DNA of 64,000 bases from Diphasiastrum complanatum (Eukaryota > Streptophyta > Lycopodiopsida > Lycopodiales > Lycopodiaceae): positions 32,476,264 to 32,540,263 of the forward strand of contig CM055102.1 of the NCBI GenBank assembly GCA_029204225.1. Direction: 5' to 3'. Both the position numbers and the translations under genes were made by a program. The notes under the pieces were generated by a model. That model was not told where the DNA came from. It ran no database searches and saw nothing but the letters and a program-made list of their open reading frames with translations. Within the stretch, counting starts at the first letter, position 1; every line of letters starts with the position of its first letter. Below, in pieces: positions 38,880 to 50,715 of the stretch.

Positions 38880-39590
38880 TCTCTTTTATTTTTTATTAAA
38901 TCAGCTTCAATGAAAATATCCCTTCCTCAAACTTAGCTCGCCCACATCACCTGAGAGCCAAGTAGGAACCAGGTCATTTGTGTCCAAGCAAGCACACGAC
39001 AAACGGAACGTACCAACCAAAGCAAACACAGAGGATCCCTCTCAAGCCACAAACCCCCCTGAGACCGGACTTAGGACCTTTGCCTAGCCGCGCCCACACA
39101 AATCTATCACAGAATTAGCCCACGGGGAAACATCCATCCAACCATCAGTGCTTTCACCATTAAGCAGCACATTGCCTCAGTTACGCCCCACCACTTTTTG
39201 GTCGATAGCCCTTATAGATAAACGATCGGCAGCTATCCCGCACCGGCAGCTAACCACCCGTGCTTTACACCCGAATTCGAGCAGCATCTCTGTATCAATG
39301 GTTAACCCGTACAGTTCGAATATGTCGCCCCTCACCCCACAAGGTACAGACCGTGCTTTCATCTACCTAGGCAGCACTTTGCCTCATCCGTCCTACGTGC
39401 AGACAGCGCCAGGCCCGAACCGCGAGAACTGACCGTGCTTACACCTCGAGGGCAACACTTTGACTCATCAAGTCCCCCGTTCTGCCGACCACCCCGACCG
39501 TGGATGCACCTGTGCTTACACTGTGGGCAGCACCTTGCGCAATGGTTGACCTGACAAATCCCAAAACGTGGCCATCCCTCTGATACCACA
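38880..39590 (-). other. Ty3 5' leader of element A with hairpin array
   Basis: Untranslated leader between primer site and gag. It contains repeated GTGCT...AGCAC stem-loops at 39148-39533, shared with the leaders at 35814-36198 and 59858-60242. The primer site is at 39578-39588 (complement of TGGTATCAGAG). Confidence 0.8.
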
Positions 39591-40510
39591 TGTTGCGCCG
39601 GCGTCTCAAAGGGCGCTGGGACTTGAGCGGTTTTCCCAACACGCGCTTAAGTCTAACATTCATCCATCATGCACTTACGTAAAAGCCAACTCAGAAACGT
39701 AACAAGCTTAACCATTCAGACTTAAGAAAACTGGAATCCCAACCAACCCGAAAGCCAACTCAGAATCCGTCCCCAAAAGGTAACCAAAGGCAAAGACAAG
39801 CCACACATGAAACCCAAGGTATAGTGGTCGCCAAACAAACCAATTGGCGTAGCGGCAAGCCCCATGTCGATGACAGGGACCCTTAGGCGCCAGCGACGCA
39901 AAAAGGTTGTAGTAAGGGTCCTTCCACTTGGACCAGTCCCGGAGGCGAAACCGAAATGGTAATCATCCCCAAGGATCAACTTTATTAGATTTGGAAGAGG
40001 TTACATTCATACATAGATTGACCGGTCTCGGGGCCACCAACACGTGCTGGGCATTGTGCCTGGCTCGTGCTGGTAGAGGGAGCTGAGACCTGGCGACTGG
40101 ATTCCTGGCGCTGGTTGAGCTGCCCAAGTTTCTGTCTGCCGGGCTCCCCCTATAGTTCTGCTGTGATTCGGCGCACCCCCTCTGGTTTAAAACATAGTGC
40201 TTTCTGGTAAAGCACGCTTTTTAGGACTTAGTTTTTATTTTGCTAATTAAGCCTGGCAAGCCTGGCAGAATCAGTCTGGCTCCCGGACATGGGTCCCGGG
40301 AGCCGTCCCGGTGGCCGAATCAACCTGCTTTCCTGACTAGGCCATGACTTGAGCTCCAGAGCTAGCTCATGACTTTGTGACTACTTGACTGGCTCACCAC
40401 AGGTCGGAGGCTCAGTCCTTGACATTCTAACTTGCTCTGGGACCTTAGGGAGTGTCACCCCTTTGAGTCTTACAGGGCACGCTGGGTGCACCCGAGTCAG
40501 TTTTACAACA
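39591..40510 (-). repeat. Element A 5' LTR, 920 bp
   Basis: TGTTGCGCC...TTTTACAACA on the plus strand, with TGTTG/CAACA ends. The length equals that of 58848-59767. Flanked by the target site CTTAC at 40511-40515. Confidence 0.93.
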
Positions 40511-40515
40511 CTTAC

Positions 40516-41727
40516 TGTAGCGCAGGCATCCCAAAGGGAGCCGGGAGCCACGACTTAGCTTCCCAACCTTCAACTCTTGCCATCCAAACCCACTTGACAT
40601 ACAAGCAGCCAACTCGCCAACAACGATCAGACTTAACCAACTTGAAGTTCCGAAAACCAACATTGAGATCCAACCTGGCGCCATGCCAAATCGGGGGTCC
40701 CGATGTGGGTGACTTCCCTCCAAGCAAGCCGCCCGACATACATCAAACTTAACCAACTCGAAGTTTCGTTACAAACGAGTAACATCCATTCCAAGCAAGC
40801 GGTCTGACTTACATCAGACTTAACCAACGGAAAGCTTCGTCACGAGCGCTGGAAGCCAACATGGCGCCACGCCAGACTGGACAGCCATAAACAGGTAACA
40901 TCCACCCAAGCAAGCCATCCAAGTCAGCCGACAGGTTAGAGCCCGTTCTCCAAGAGCTTAACCCATTCACGTTCAAGCAAGGAACACTAAGAACCACAAG
41001 CCGCGACAGATATGGAAACAACCAGTTTCTGGACCAAATGGTCCCGACAGCATACCGCTGGCGCCACGGACCGAATGGTCCCGACGACATACCGCTGGCA
41101 TCCCGGGATACGACCCTCAGCTATGTGCCAACTTAAAAATTTGGAAGTGGCCTTACAACTGGCGCTTTTACCGAACACTGAAACCCAGAAGGTAATCAGA
41201 GTCAGTTTGAGAAAAATCTCACTTTATTGATAAATCTGAGAAGGTTACATTTCAAGTGTGTGACCGACCCTAGTCTCCGGGGCGCTAGCATGCCAAGGCG
41301 AGAGCCATGACAACATTCCAACAAGGGAGGCTGAGACTTGGTTGGAGCTCGCCCTGAGTCGCAACCCGCACTCCCCTATAGTATTGGTGTGATTCGGCAC
41401 CCCCCCTCATACCAAGCACTCTACCCAAGCTGGTAAAGCACGTTTTTCTCTCTCTAGGATTTTCTCTTTCTAGAAAGTCATTTTCTCTCTCTAGATTTTA
41501 TTGATCCCCAGGCTTCCTTTAATCATGCTTAGATCGTGTGAGGTGATTGCACATCGATCTGAGCTCTTTGGACTCCGCTAGAACCGATCAAAAAATTTTC
41601 AGCCATAGGAACTTGGCGCCTGCTGGATTCTGGTCACAGTGGCGCCGAAAGCGGCGCCGGGTGCAGCAGGGGTGCTGCTGGCGCCGATGGCACCGGAAGT
41701 AAAGCTTGTAAAGGTAGCTTTACAACA
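40516..41727. repeat. Solo LTR of a related Ty3 family, 1212 bp
   Basis: Begins TGTAGCGCAGGCATC and ends AGCTTTACAACA, like the 920-bp family but mostly different inside. It is flanked by CTTAC on both sides (40511-40515 and 41728-41732), and no internal coding sequence is present. Internally ATCAGACTTAACCAAC recurs at about 40626, 40742 and 40814, and GGTCCCGAC.....ATACCGCTGGC occurs twice. A fragment of the same family lies at 60544-60738. Confidence 0.85.
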
Positions 41728-42557
41728 CTTACGTAAAAGCCAACTTAAAAACGTAACAAGCTTAACCATTCAGACTTAAGAAAACTGGGTTCCCAACCAA
41801 CCCGAAAGCCAACTCAAAATCCATCCCCAAAAGGTAACCAAAGGCAAAGACAAGCCACACATGAAACCCAAGGCATAATGGTCGCCAAACTAACCAAATG
41901 GCCTAGCGGCGAGCCACACGTCGGTGACGTGGACCCTTACGCGCCGGTGACGCAAAAATGTTGTAATAAGGGTCCTTCCACTTGGACCAGTCTCGAAGGC
42001 GAAACCGAAATGGTAATCATCCCCAAGGATCAACTTTATTAAATTTGGAAGAGGTTACATTCATACATAGACTGACTGGTCTCGGGGCCACCAACACGTG
42101 CTGGGCATTATGCCTGGCTCGTGCTGGTAGAGGGAGCTGAGATTTGGCGACTGGATTCCTGGCGCTGGTTGAGCTGCCCAAGTTTGTGTCTGCCGGACTC
42201 CCCCTATAGTTTTGGTGTGATTCGGCGGCCCCCCTCCGTCATGGAATACAGTGTTTTTTGGTAAAGCACGCTTTTCTAGACTTAGTTTTTATTTTGCTGA
42301 TTAAGCCTGGCAAGGCTGGCAAAATCAGTCTGGCTCCCGGACTCCCGGGAGCCGTCCCGGCAGTAGAATCAACTTGGCTCCTGACTAGGCCATGACTCAA
42401 GTTCCGAAGGTAGCTCATGACTTGTAATTACTTGGCTGGCTCACCACATGTCGGAGGCTCAGTCCTTGACTTCCTAACTCGCTCTGGGACCTTTAGAGAA
42501 TGTCACCCCTTAGAGTCTTACAGGGCACCTTGGTGCACCTGAGTCAGTTTTACAACA
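41728..42557 (-). repeat. Element X 5' LTR, remainder
   Basis: Resumes at CTTACGTAAAAGCC, offset 84 of the 920-bp LTR, and ends TTTTACAACA. With 36292-36379 it reconstitutes the interrupted LTR. Confidence 0.88.
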
Positions 42558-42606
42558 CGGGGCACACTGGGTGCACCTGAGTCATCTTTACAACATCCTC
42601 CCAAGC
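42558..42606 (-). repeat. Tip of a third Ty3 LTR plus purine tract
   Basis: GGGCACACTGGGTGCACCTG and TTTACAACA form a second LTR tip ending at 42595. On the minus strand it is preceded by the purine-rich GCTTGGGAGGA, as at the start of a 3' LTR. Element X therefore lies inside the first 40 bases of an older 3' LTR. Confidence 0.65.
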
Positions 42607-45204
42607 TTGAATTGTTGTAGTGTTGATTGTTTATATAAATATGAACTAATTTTTTTGGGAGTTGTGTAAGTTTAGGATGGAGCTCACAACTCGTCAACAA
42701 TATCTTGAGGAGATCACTACATATTGTGGAGCCAACTAAGTTTGAGTTGATTTTGCTTAGCAGCCTAGCCATCTAGGTGAAATTGTTAAAACTTGCTTAA
42801 TTCCATGCTTAATTCCATGAGGTAGTGTACTTTGATCATTTATAATGAATTCCAAAAAAAGTGACAGTGTCATCATCAACTTGAATTAGTACCTTACCTA
42901 TACCTTTCCAATGAAACTTGAATGTATTGGAAATTAATGCAAAAAGTGTTAAATGTTGACTAAGTTGTGCTTATTTGGAGTCATCAATTTGAAGTCCTTA
43001 TTGAATTGTAACAATCGCAATGCTGGCTTTGAGTCGGTTAGCTTCTAGTCCTGACTCTAAACCAACGCTAATAAACACACCCTCATGGAGAAAACCTACA
43101 ATACTTCAATAAGGGGTGGAAGGTGCCCTAAGGGCCTTCGGTCCTGTGAGGGCGACTACCCGAGGGTGGTGGCCGCTTTTTTTGGTTTCTCATCATTATC
43201 TTAGCGAAACTTGCAAGCTGCCCAACGCTGCATCTTGCGTAATTCCATGAATTCCAGAATCACAATTTAATAGGAGTCACCACCAACTCTTCGCTATGTG
43301 GCTTTCTTTCTGAAGGGCAGCAAGATTTGCGAGGTAGGCCTGACTGGGCAGTGATGGCCCATGGGTGTCTACCTACTTTGCAGCGAGTTGACAGCAGAAT
43401 AAAGGTAGACAAAATGTTCGTCAACCACTCAGTTTACTGTTTCTGAAACCAAGATGTGCTCCTGCACGTGGCCGCTGACATGCCCACAACAGCACTTGAG
43501 AAGTTGAGACTCGAGATGGAAACGATGAAGCGTAGCAGAATCAGAATCCAGATTCGGATTTTAGATGAGCTTTCAAGTTAGTGGGAGATTGAAGTCTCTA
43601 TGCATCATGCTACTTACCAGCCTTGTAGTTCGAGGTTGCATTCAAATTTGAAATGACGTTTGAGAGTTTAGAGCTATATAGGTACTGATTTCACATATGA
43701 GTCATCAAGTTCGAAGGGCTGAAAGTTGAATCCTCAATGTGAAAGTTTGTTCTGAATTTATTTAAAAGTTTCAAGTGATCTGTATAATATATTTATTCAG
43801 TGTTTGGGAAACCTTTTTGGGGTTCCCTTCCAAAAACCTATATTTCAGGAACTTTTTCGGTTTTTCACAACGATGACTCTCAATACATGCCGATTATACA
43901 TTATTTTATGACCTAAAAAAACCTACAAGTTTTTGAGCATGCCGATTTTGGCAAAAGTTGTTGGTTCCATTCTTGGATTTTGTCGACTTTCCCAAACACT
44001 GATATTTATTGTGCATCTATAGTGTATATATAGATAAAAAAGCAAAGGCACATGTCAAAATGACGTTATTGAATTGTATGTGCCTGTATGCTATGACGGC
44101 CAAATTTTTGAAAACATGTATTTTACGGCCAAAATGGCTTTTGACGGTCAATAAAGCTGTCAAACTGCAAGACTGTAGTATTTACTAATGAAGAAATTAG
44201 ATGTATAGGTGTTTGGCAATGTAGCTGAGGTATTTCATTCTGAACAAAAGGGAATAGTATCACAAAGCAAGAACACAAAAATTAACGGGGGCTCTCCATT
44301 GACGTGACATCTATCATAATAAGAACAAAAAGGGTCCAATGCTTAAGAAGACCAACAATATCTACCATAAAAGGCCAACTATATCTACCATACAACTAAA
44401 GTACCAAAATTTGAGAGCATGTGCATATGTTTCCAAACAAAACATCATGTACTCCTAAAGCTAGGATATATACCATAAACAACACTAGATTATAAGTTTG
44501 TTGCATACATTGTCTAATTCATGCTAGTCAATATCATCCACAAGAAGATTATCTTGTATATGTATGCAAACTAGTAGCAAATGGTCACCAATATCAAAAT
44601 TTTCATTTACGGGGCTCTCCCAACAACATAATATCAATCTTAAATAAAAAGGATGCAAATAAGGTTTTCAGCAAAGAGCATGCAAATAAGGTTTTCAGCA
44701 AAGAGCAATGTGCATATGATCATATTGAATGAAAGTTTTATGTAGTGTTGGTATTATCTTGAACGTATGGTCATTTAGTCCTCAAGAGTAAAGACTAGAT
44801 GAAGAATTTAAATGTCATGACTATAAAAATAAGGTGTAAATCACTTTTCAAGATGGCTAAATGACATTTCCAGTATTATACAGCTGGTACTACTCCATCT
44901 ATGATTCAAGTACTCAAGGACACTTTTATGACCATGAGTGTGCTTGTAAGGCTAAAAAAACATAATGAAGGATTGCAACATAACTCTAGAGCTATAACAC
45001 TCCATACGATTCGTCATTAATATGTAGGTGAAAATTATGGGTATGTTGTAATAAAGTGTCAACAAGAATTTTTCCTTTTCATGCAAGGACTTTCAAGGAT
45101 TCTATCATGACCGTAAACATACTTGTAGAGCTTAGAACACATATTTAGGGATTGCAACCTAGTTTTGGAGCTCTAGATTCATTTTCACAACAAATGATCA
45201 CTCT
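42607..45204. other. Long stretch without a supported gene
   Basis: Should contain the interior of the oldest Ty3 element next to the purine tract, but no pol motif is left. Positions 43010-43450 are more GC-rich, with phrases such as GGGCGACTACCCGAGGG and TAGGAGTCACCACCAAC, possibly an LTR of another family. 44670-44705 has a short direct repeat (AAGGTTTTCAGCAAAGAGCA twice). Confidence 0.35.
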
Positions 45205-45540
45205 TGTAAGGTAGAGGGGATCATAGCCATTCCAATGTGCCTTGGTTCTTCCAAAAAGTTTAAGCTTGATGGAGTACTTTATGTGCCTAACATTAGTAAG
45301 AATTTCCTAAGTGTAGCCAACTATTGGAGAAGGGTTTCTTGTCAAGTTTGTAGCAAGACATGTTTGATAAAGGATGGAGTTCTTATTGCAAGTGGTAGAA
45401 GATTTGGAAGATTGCTCAAGCTTAATGCAAGTGTTCACGCTAAGTCTTGCGGTTTAATGGTTGAGATCAAGATGACACGACAAGAGCTTTGGCACAAGGG
45501 CCTTGGCATTTTGCGAGTTTTGCGAGTTTCTTTCTGCCAT
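45205..45540 (+). pseudogene. Copia protease/pre-integrase relic
   Basis: An open block reads FKLDGVLYVPNISKNFLSVA, CLIKDGVLIASGRRFGRLLK, then QELWHKGLG, matching the segment between Copia protease and integrase that also appears in Copia-1 (RLDGVLYIPSLSKNLLSVGQ) and Copia-2. The LWHKRLGH word has lost its second His, which removes the integrase zinc-finger start. No gag, RT or LTR is attached. A short, isolated fragment of a Copia element. Confidence 0.75.
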
Positions 45541-45621
45541 GATCCAGAGTACTGCAGTTACTCTAATGAGTTAGTAGCCCCATTTCTAGTATCTCATGCA
45601 AGAAATCATCAATCCATATGA

Positions 45622-47480
45622 ATCTCAATAGATTTATTTGTCTCCTATAGATCCGGAGATCTAGATTGAACCTTGTACACAAGCACACATGTAGACTACA
45701 ATCTGTAGTAGAATATCCTCCACTATGTAAGAAAAATTCTTCATAAGCAAAAACAGTTTACTTAACGAGAAATACTTATGAGATCTGTAGGTCTCAATAA
45801 GCATTGGAGTATCCTCAACTCATTTAACAGATCATAAATTATTCTTTATTAATAATTAAGTATTTGTTCACGATCCATCAATCACAAATAGTTAGATTCT
45901 TATGATTCGTCAATCATAATTTACTGGAATCCAAAACCATACTTAATCATTAAGGAATATTGGAGTATATATCCAATCTAAATTCTGCGGAATTTCAAAA
46001 ATTCAATTACCATTAACAAGCGAAAAAGAGAAAATGGGTAGGGCAGGTTGGGGATTTGTACATAAGGTAAGGGCATTTGTACAAGGTGAGATTTTTGATA
46101 CATGAGTATGATGGAATAGCAATTAATCTACCCAACTTGATCTAATTTGATTTCTATCCAGCTTAGCGCCTGGCTGATCTATGCTAAAACTACGGCTAGG
46201 CTATGTTGTGGGGTCTTTAACTTAATCTAATCGAATTTAGCCTATTTATTTTGATCTAATCACGCTCTAAGCCGAATCTATCTAAGACTTTTTGTTAGAA
46301 GATTTCTATAAAGATTCTTCTAACTGATTTTGGCTATCAAAAGAGCATAGCGGATATCAAGCAACAAGTCGCAAACCGGCCAATGAGCATAAACAAAGCC
46401 CAGTGCCTCACCACCATATTTTATGGCGACGAGAATAAAAGCATGGCTGAGTCGGCATAAAGACTTAGATCTACCTGGAACGTAATGTTAGACATTCATA
46501 GAAGGTGCACTGTACTCGTAAGCCTATGGCACGAGAAGTAGAGTTAGATCAATGCTCTAATGGGGGCCCAAATTAAAAGAGGACCCAAGTAGTTAAAGTG
46601 CAATCTGATTTTAAATATTTTTATAAAGTCAAGTTCTTATGGCACATGGTTTTGGGTGAACCAAAAACCCTCACCCTAGGATTGTCTATAAAGAGGCATG
46701 TGACACCATTTTGTAATCACTTTTCATTGAGAATATGATGGGGCAAGGGAGTATAGAGAACGCGAACGGAGAAGAGAGTAGGAATATTTGGCTCCCCCAT
46801 TACAATGGGCTGCTAGATGCAAAAACAGTATAATAGAATGTTTATGCTAAGTATAATCACAGCTTAAGTGTTCTGGTGCCCAACATGATCTTATAAATTA
46901 GTTCATACTCACAAAAATAGAATGAGTACAGTCCATCGAAGAGATTAGAAATGGTTTGTGTGTGATATTACTGAGAAATGGATTTAGTCAGAAGTTTAGT
47001 TCTGAAATAGATTGAAAGAGTAGTATGACAACGCAAGTTCCTCAGGCGTCAAAGACAGCCATCGTCTGCTGGAATATTACATTGAAGCACAACAAAATAG
47101 CAGTTACAACTAGAATGACGACGTAACTGGGAGGCTCAAAATCATTCGTCTCATGGATGGAGCATTACGTAGAGTGTGCTTGGATGATCCATTTATAGAT
47201 TTCATCCATGTATTAATTACAGTAAATGTTTGTCACCTAATTAGGTAAGTCGTTGTACTTGGAAGTATTTGGCTTGTGTGACAACTGTACATTGTATATA
47301 CGGTGAACGAATCAGGGAATGTTGATGCGGACGAGGATGCTGCAAATCTCTCACTTTGCATTTTACGTGAAGTGGCTTTCTCTCACTTCGCCAATTCTGG
47401 GAAGTGCACGAAGGTGCCCTTAAAAAGGTGAAGGTGTCTTTAAAACAATTTAACTTCTTCAAAATAGTTGAAAGGAAGAA
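45622..47480. other. Long stretch without a supported gene
   Basis: TATAAAGAGGC at about 46690 with TTTTGTAATC about 20 bases downstream resembles an LTR promoter/R region. There is no confirming second copy. Nothing else recognised. Confidence 0.3.
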
Positions 47481-47489
47481 GTGAAAGGC

Positions 47490-47675
47490 AAGTGTCGCAT
47501 TTTTCAAGAAAGTGCAAAAAAGTCGACACTGTCGCATTTTGGAGAAATGCAAAAAGCCAACACTGTTGAAAAATAGTTGAACTATTGAACTATGCTGAAG
47601 TATCGCATTTCGGGAAAATGCGAAAAACCTGACACTGTCGCATTTCGAGAAAATGCGAAAAAGCCGACACTGTTA
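47490..47675. repeat. Array of small hairpins, unit about 37 bp
   Basis: Four units built on TCGCATTT...AAATGCGA start at about 47493, 47530, 47601 and 47637, each followed by AAAAA.YCGACACTGT. The best unit, TCGCATTTCGAGAAAATGCGA, is a self-complementary stem-loop. The first two units have lost part of the stem. Confidence 0.75.
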
Positions 47676-48052
47676 AAAACATAGTTCATTTATGCAGACT
47701 GTTGTGACACTTAGTGTATTTTTGCAGAGTTGTTCTAAATGCTAATTCGTGGAAGATGACCAAGTCTTCAATGATTTTCAAATTATTGAACTTAGCATCT
47801 GAACTTGAAATATGATAGGATTGGTTACCCTTTGTTGGAGATCAATTGGAAGCCCGTTGTAGATGTTCTTCAAATAATTTGGCTATCTAAGTTATGATTT
47901 CTGCAGGTATCAGATGAGCAGACGTAGAACCAATGTAGTCTCATCTGACCCTAGATCAACGATCAATAAACATGCAGGAAGAATCTTGAAATAGAAATTA
48001 GTCATTCACCAAGGAGACAACTATGGGCTTAATTTCCAATAGCCCCTTAAGG

Positions 48053-48712
48053 TCACGGTTGGTGCCTTCGTATCTTCGTCAGGTTCAACATGCTGAAGGG
48101 CTTCTGATGCTTGATTTCGGGAAGCGCTTTGGTGAAGATGTCTGCGACCATTTCTGTTGTGGAGCAGTATTGAAAGATTATTTCCCCTGAGAAAGCTTTC
48201 TCCCAAATGAAATGATACTGGATTTCTATGTGCTTGGATTGGCCATGAAATCTGGGATTCAATGACAGTGAAATACAGCTCAAGTTGTCACACAAAATGG
48301 TGGTAGCATTGAGCTGAATGTGATGTAAGTCGTGAAGTAATAACCTGATCCATACAACTTCTTTTGAAGCTTGACATGCTGCGATGTACTCTGCCTCTGT
48401 CGAAGAAAGCGCGGCTAAGTTTTGCTTCCTTGAGTTCCACAAAATCGGTCCCCCTGTCAGATAGAAATAGAACTCGAAGGTAGATTTTCTGGTAGAGACT
48501 GTTCCTCCCCAATCTGAGTCGGAGTAGCCTCGGACGAGTGGGTCGATAGCATTTTCATCATAACATAAAATGTGATCTAAACTTCCTTGAATATATCTCA
48601 TCACTCTCTTTAATGCTTTCCAATGGGAGATTCTAGGATTAGGCATGAATTGACTTAACGTGCTAACAGTGTATTCTAAATCTGGTCTAGTACACAACAT
48701 TGCATATATCAA
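48053..48712 (-). pseudogene. Copia RT C-terminus and RNase H fragment
   Basis: A 219-codon open frame on the minus strand begins in the late RT (MIYAMLCTRPDLEYTVSTLS, HWKALKRVMRYIQGS). It continues through the RNase H words YSDSDWGG, LSSTEAEYIAA, LCDNLSCISLS, HGQSKHIEIQYHFI and ADIFTKALPE. The metal-binding Asp, Glu and Asp positions are present. It has no stop inside, unlike neighbouring relics, but is cut at both ends: nothing upstream of the LMYA-type motif and no LTR directly downstream. It belongs to a Copia lineage different from Copia-1 and Copia-2. Confidence 0.85.
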
Positions 48713-48719
48713 AGACGCT

Positions 48720-48832
48720 ATACTTCGCTATGTGGAGTACTTCACTATCAGAATCAGCACAAGTGGGTTTAGTCAATACTATCTTGTAATTCCTATAGAT
48801 GCTCCTCATCCACCTCCTCCTCCTCGTTCAAA

Positions 48833-48874
<42 letters not shown>

Positions 48875-49935
48875 TTCCGATGATTATCTTTAATTTGAGG
48901 ACATAGCCGATGCTGTAGATAGAATTGGTATTCCATTTTGTTTTAGAATAGAGGAACTTGACTTTAGTATAAATTATAGAGTTGTTAATTGTTTGGATCT
49001 CAAAAATAGACGGGCTTCTATCAGTGATCCTACGATAGAGTCTGGGATTACACTCTTGCAATATGACATTGCAAGAGATTCATCCAATGAATTGTTGGTG
49101 CTCAATAACTTTTTGCTTCAGGCCTTCAAGGAGAATAATGACACTTTGTCACAATGTCTGACTAGTGGATTTACACCAACAATAAAATACCTGCTCGTGC
49201 CTTATCATACCAAGTAAGATATGTTAAATGCTTCTTGTTGTTTAATGCTTTATCGTTGGCATTATCAATGGAAATAGTTCTCAGAATTGTGGCTAATGGA
49301 ATTTCTATCTTATTTTACAGTGAGCACTGGAGTTTAAACCTGATCTCTATTAGGAGATCTGTAGATAATACTGTTAAAGGATTTTGTGTCAAGATGAACT
49401 CGGCTAGCAATACGTATAAGGATGTAGATATGTACTTGCCATATTTAAGTAAATATATTCCAACAGATGTTCTTCATTCAATTGATTGGTAGATCGTCAG
49501 TTTGAAAATAAATTTTGTCTTTCTTAACAACATTTTAAAATCAGTATTCTATTGTATTTGTTTCATTCGAATTCATTCTGTTTCTTAATTGATTTCTTGT
49601 GTGCTAAATTTTTTTGCAGTCACCCCAATAAAATGATTCATTCAGTTGTGGGTGGTACACATTATATAATGCAAAGTTATTTTTTGAGTGGTTCAACCTT
49701 CAGGAAGATGTTGATATTTCTAAGGTAGTTAATTTTGTTTATTCTTATTTTTGGAATCGTGATTAGTTTTCTATTTTGTTGATGTTTTTAGCCATTACTA
49801 ATACATGAATGTTGTATCTCGTAGTTTACACTTCCTGAGTACACATCAAGCCAGCTGTAGAGAAAGTTAGACAAGAAATTATCCTAAGCATACTAGCTAG
49901 GGCAAGTCTTCAGCCTCTTGTTGTTGATATGGTGC
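48720..49935 (+). pseudogene. Ulp1-like (C48) cysteine peptidase relic with introns
   Basis: Four exon-like blocks with consensus splice borders: up to 49213 (donor GTAAGA), 49321-49488 (acceptor TTTTACAG), 49620-49734 (acceptor TTTTTGCAG, donor GTAGTT) and 49825 on (acceptor CTCGTAG). Joining the first two gives YLLVPYHTNEHWSLNLISI, the Ulp1 region with the catalytic HW pair. Block three gives NDSFSCGWYTLYNAKLFFEW, with the catalytic Cys in the usual N-D-x-x-x-C-G context. Block four gives RQEIILSILARASLQPL. Decay: a TAA just before NDSF, a small insertion changing the expected C-P-Q spacing, a stop at 48891 and a TA microsatellite (48837-48871) inside the first block. Ulp1-like genes often ride in plant MULE and CACTA transposons, so this may be transposon cargo. 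Confidence 0.6.
48837..48871. repeat. (TA)n microsatellite
   Basis: Uninterrupted TA run of about 35 bases inside the first block of the peptidase relic, after a CCT/CTC-rich stretch encoding prolines. Confidence 0.95.
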
Positions 49936-50103
49936 AAAGGATGATGTAATTACACTAAATAAATTTTAGAACAATACAAATAGCATAGAACAGAAATAGA
50001 TTGCACATGTATAGAATTCATAGAAAAATATACATTGATATATCAAATGCTGCTCCATTTTATGAATGTGGGAGCACAAAATACTTGTACTGATGCCCAA
50101 CTT

Positions 50104-50420
50104 CACTACAACACCCGCCGCGATATGCGACGTGTTTTGCAACGTGAATCGCGTCCTTGATTTTTTTTTAATTCGTCGCGGACGTTGAAAAAACACGTCG
50201 CTAGAAGGTCGTCGGAATCCGACGACTTTAAAAAGTATGGCAGGTCATATCCACGTCTGCATGTCGGAATCCGACATGTTGGATTCCGACGTGCCTTTCA
50301 GAAATTGGTTGCTGCCCATATTTCCCGATCGCCGGACTCTGATTTTCAGAGTTTTTATTGGGACGTCAGATTTCGACGTGTCGGATTGCGACAGATTATG
50401 AAATTTTTGAACATATGGGA
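50104..50420 (+). repeat. CACTA-like end with CpG-rich subterminal repeats
   Basis: CACTACAACACCCGCC at 50104 resembles the terminal repeat of plant CACTA (En/Spm) elements. The next 300 bases hold repeated words of the GTCGGAATCCGAC type (about 50207, 50262, 50278, 50366 and 50379), as expected of subterminal transposase sites. No opposite end (TTGTAGTG) was found, so the element is incomplete or the call is wrong. Confidence 0.4.
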
Positions 50421-50715
50421 CGCCCACGTTGGAATCTGCACAATGTGTTATTGTGCTTGGGCTTTCATTTATTGAATGAAAGAGTATATACACAGATTTT
50501 TACTAAACTTTATTTGAAGCTATTGTTCTTCTACAATGGTGATTGTTGTAGGTAGATCTTTGCAGCACATTATCAGCTCCTGTCTTTTTTGCATCTGTGA
50601 CATGACAAATATTAGTGAATGTGCAATTGTAAATGATGTCATTTTCAATATTTTGTACTATTTTGAAATGGCAATAAACATAGAGTACTTACGAGTCTTT
50701 CGTCGATGATACATC

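Larger units (their letters stand above)
36380..40510 (-). mobile_element. Ty3 element A, internally deleted, nested in LTR X
   Basis: On the minus strand: 5' LTR 40510-39591, primer site 39588-39578, leader, gag 38829/38622-37576, protease 37569-37213, then directly the 3' LTR lacking its first 87 bases (37212-36380). RT, RNase H, integrase and the purine tract are gone. CTTAC at 36375-36379 and 40511-40515 is the 5-bp target duplication, which shows the deletion happened without disturbing the outer ends. The two LTRs are close in sequence. The element keeps gag and protease only and would depend on a helper for copying. Confidence 0.88.

Noticed and set aside
39177-39362. A 61-codon frame repeated in three Ty3 leaders (35782-36027, 39177-39362, 60028-60213)
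   Set aside because: It overlaps the hairpin array, which explains the conservation better than a protein would.
48905-49213. Similarity of this block to an aminoacyl-tRNA synthetase anticodon domain (RIGIPF word)
   Set aside because: Only a few residues agree. The downstream HW and N-D-x-x-x-C-G blocks fit a Ulp1-like peptidase better.
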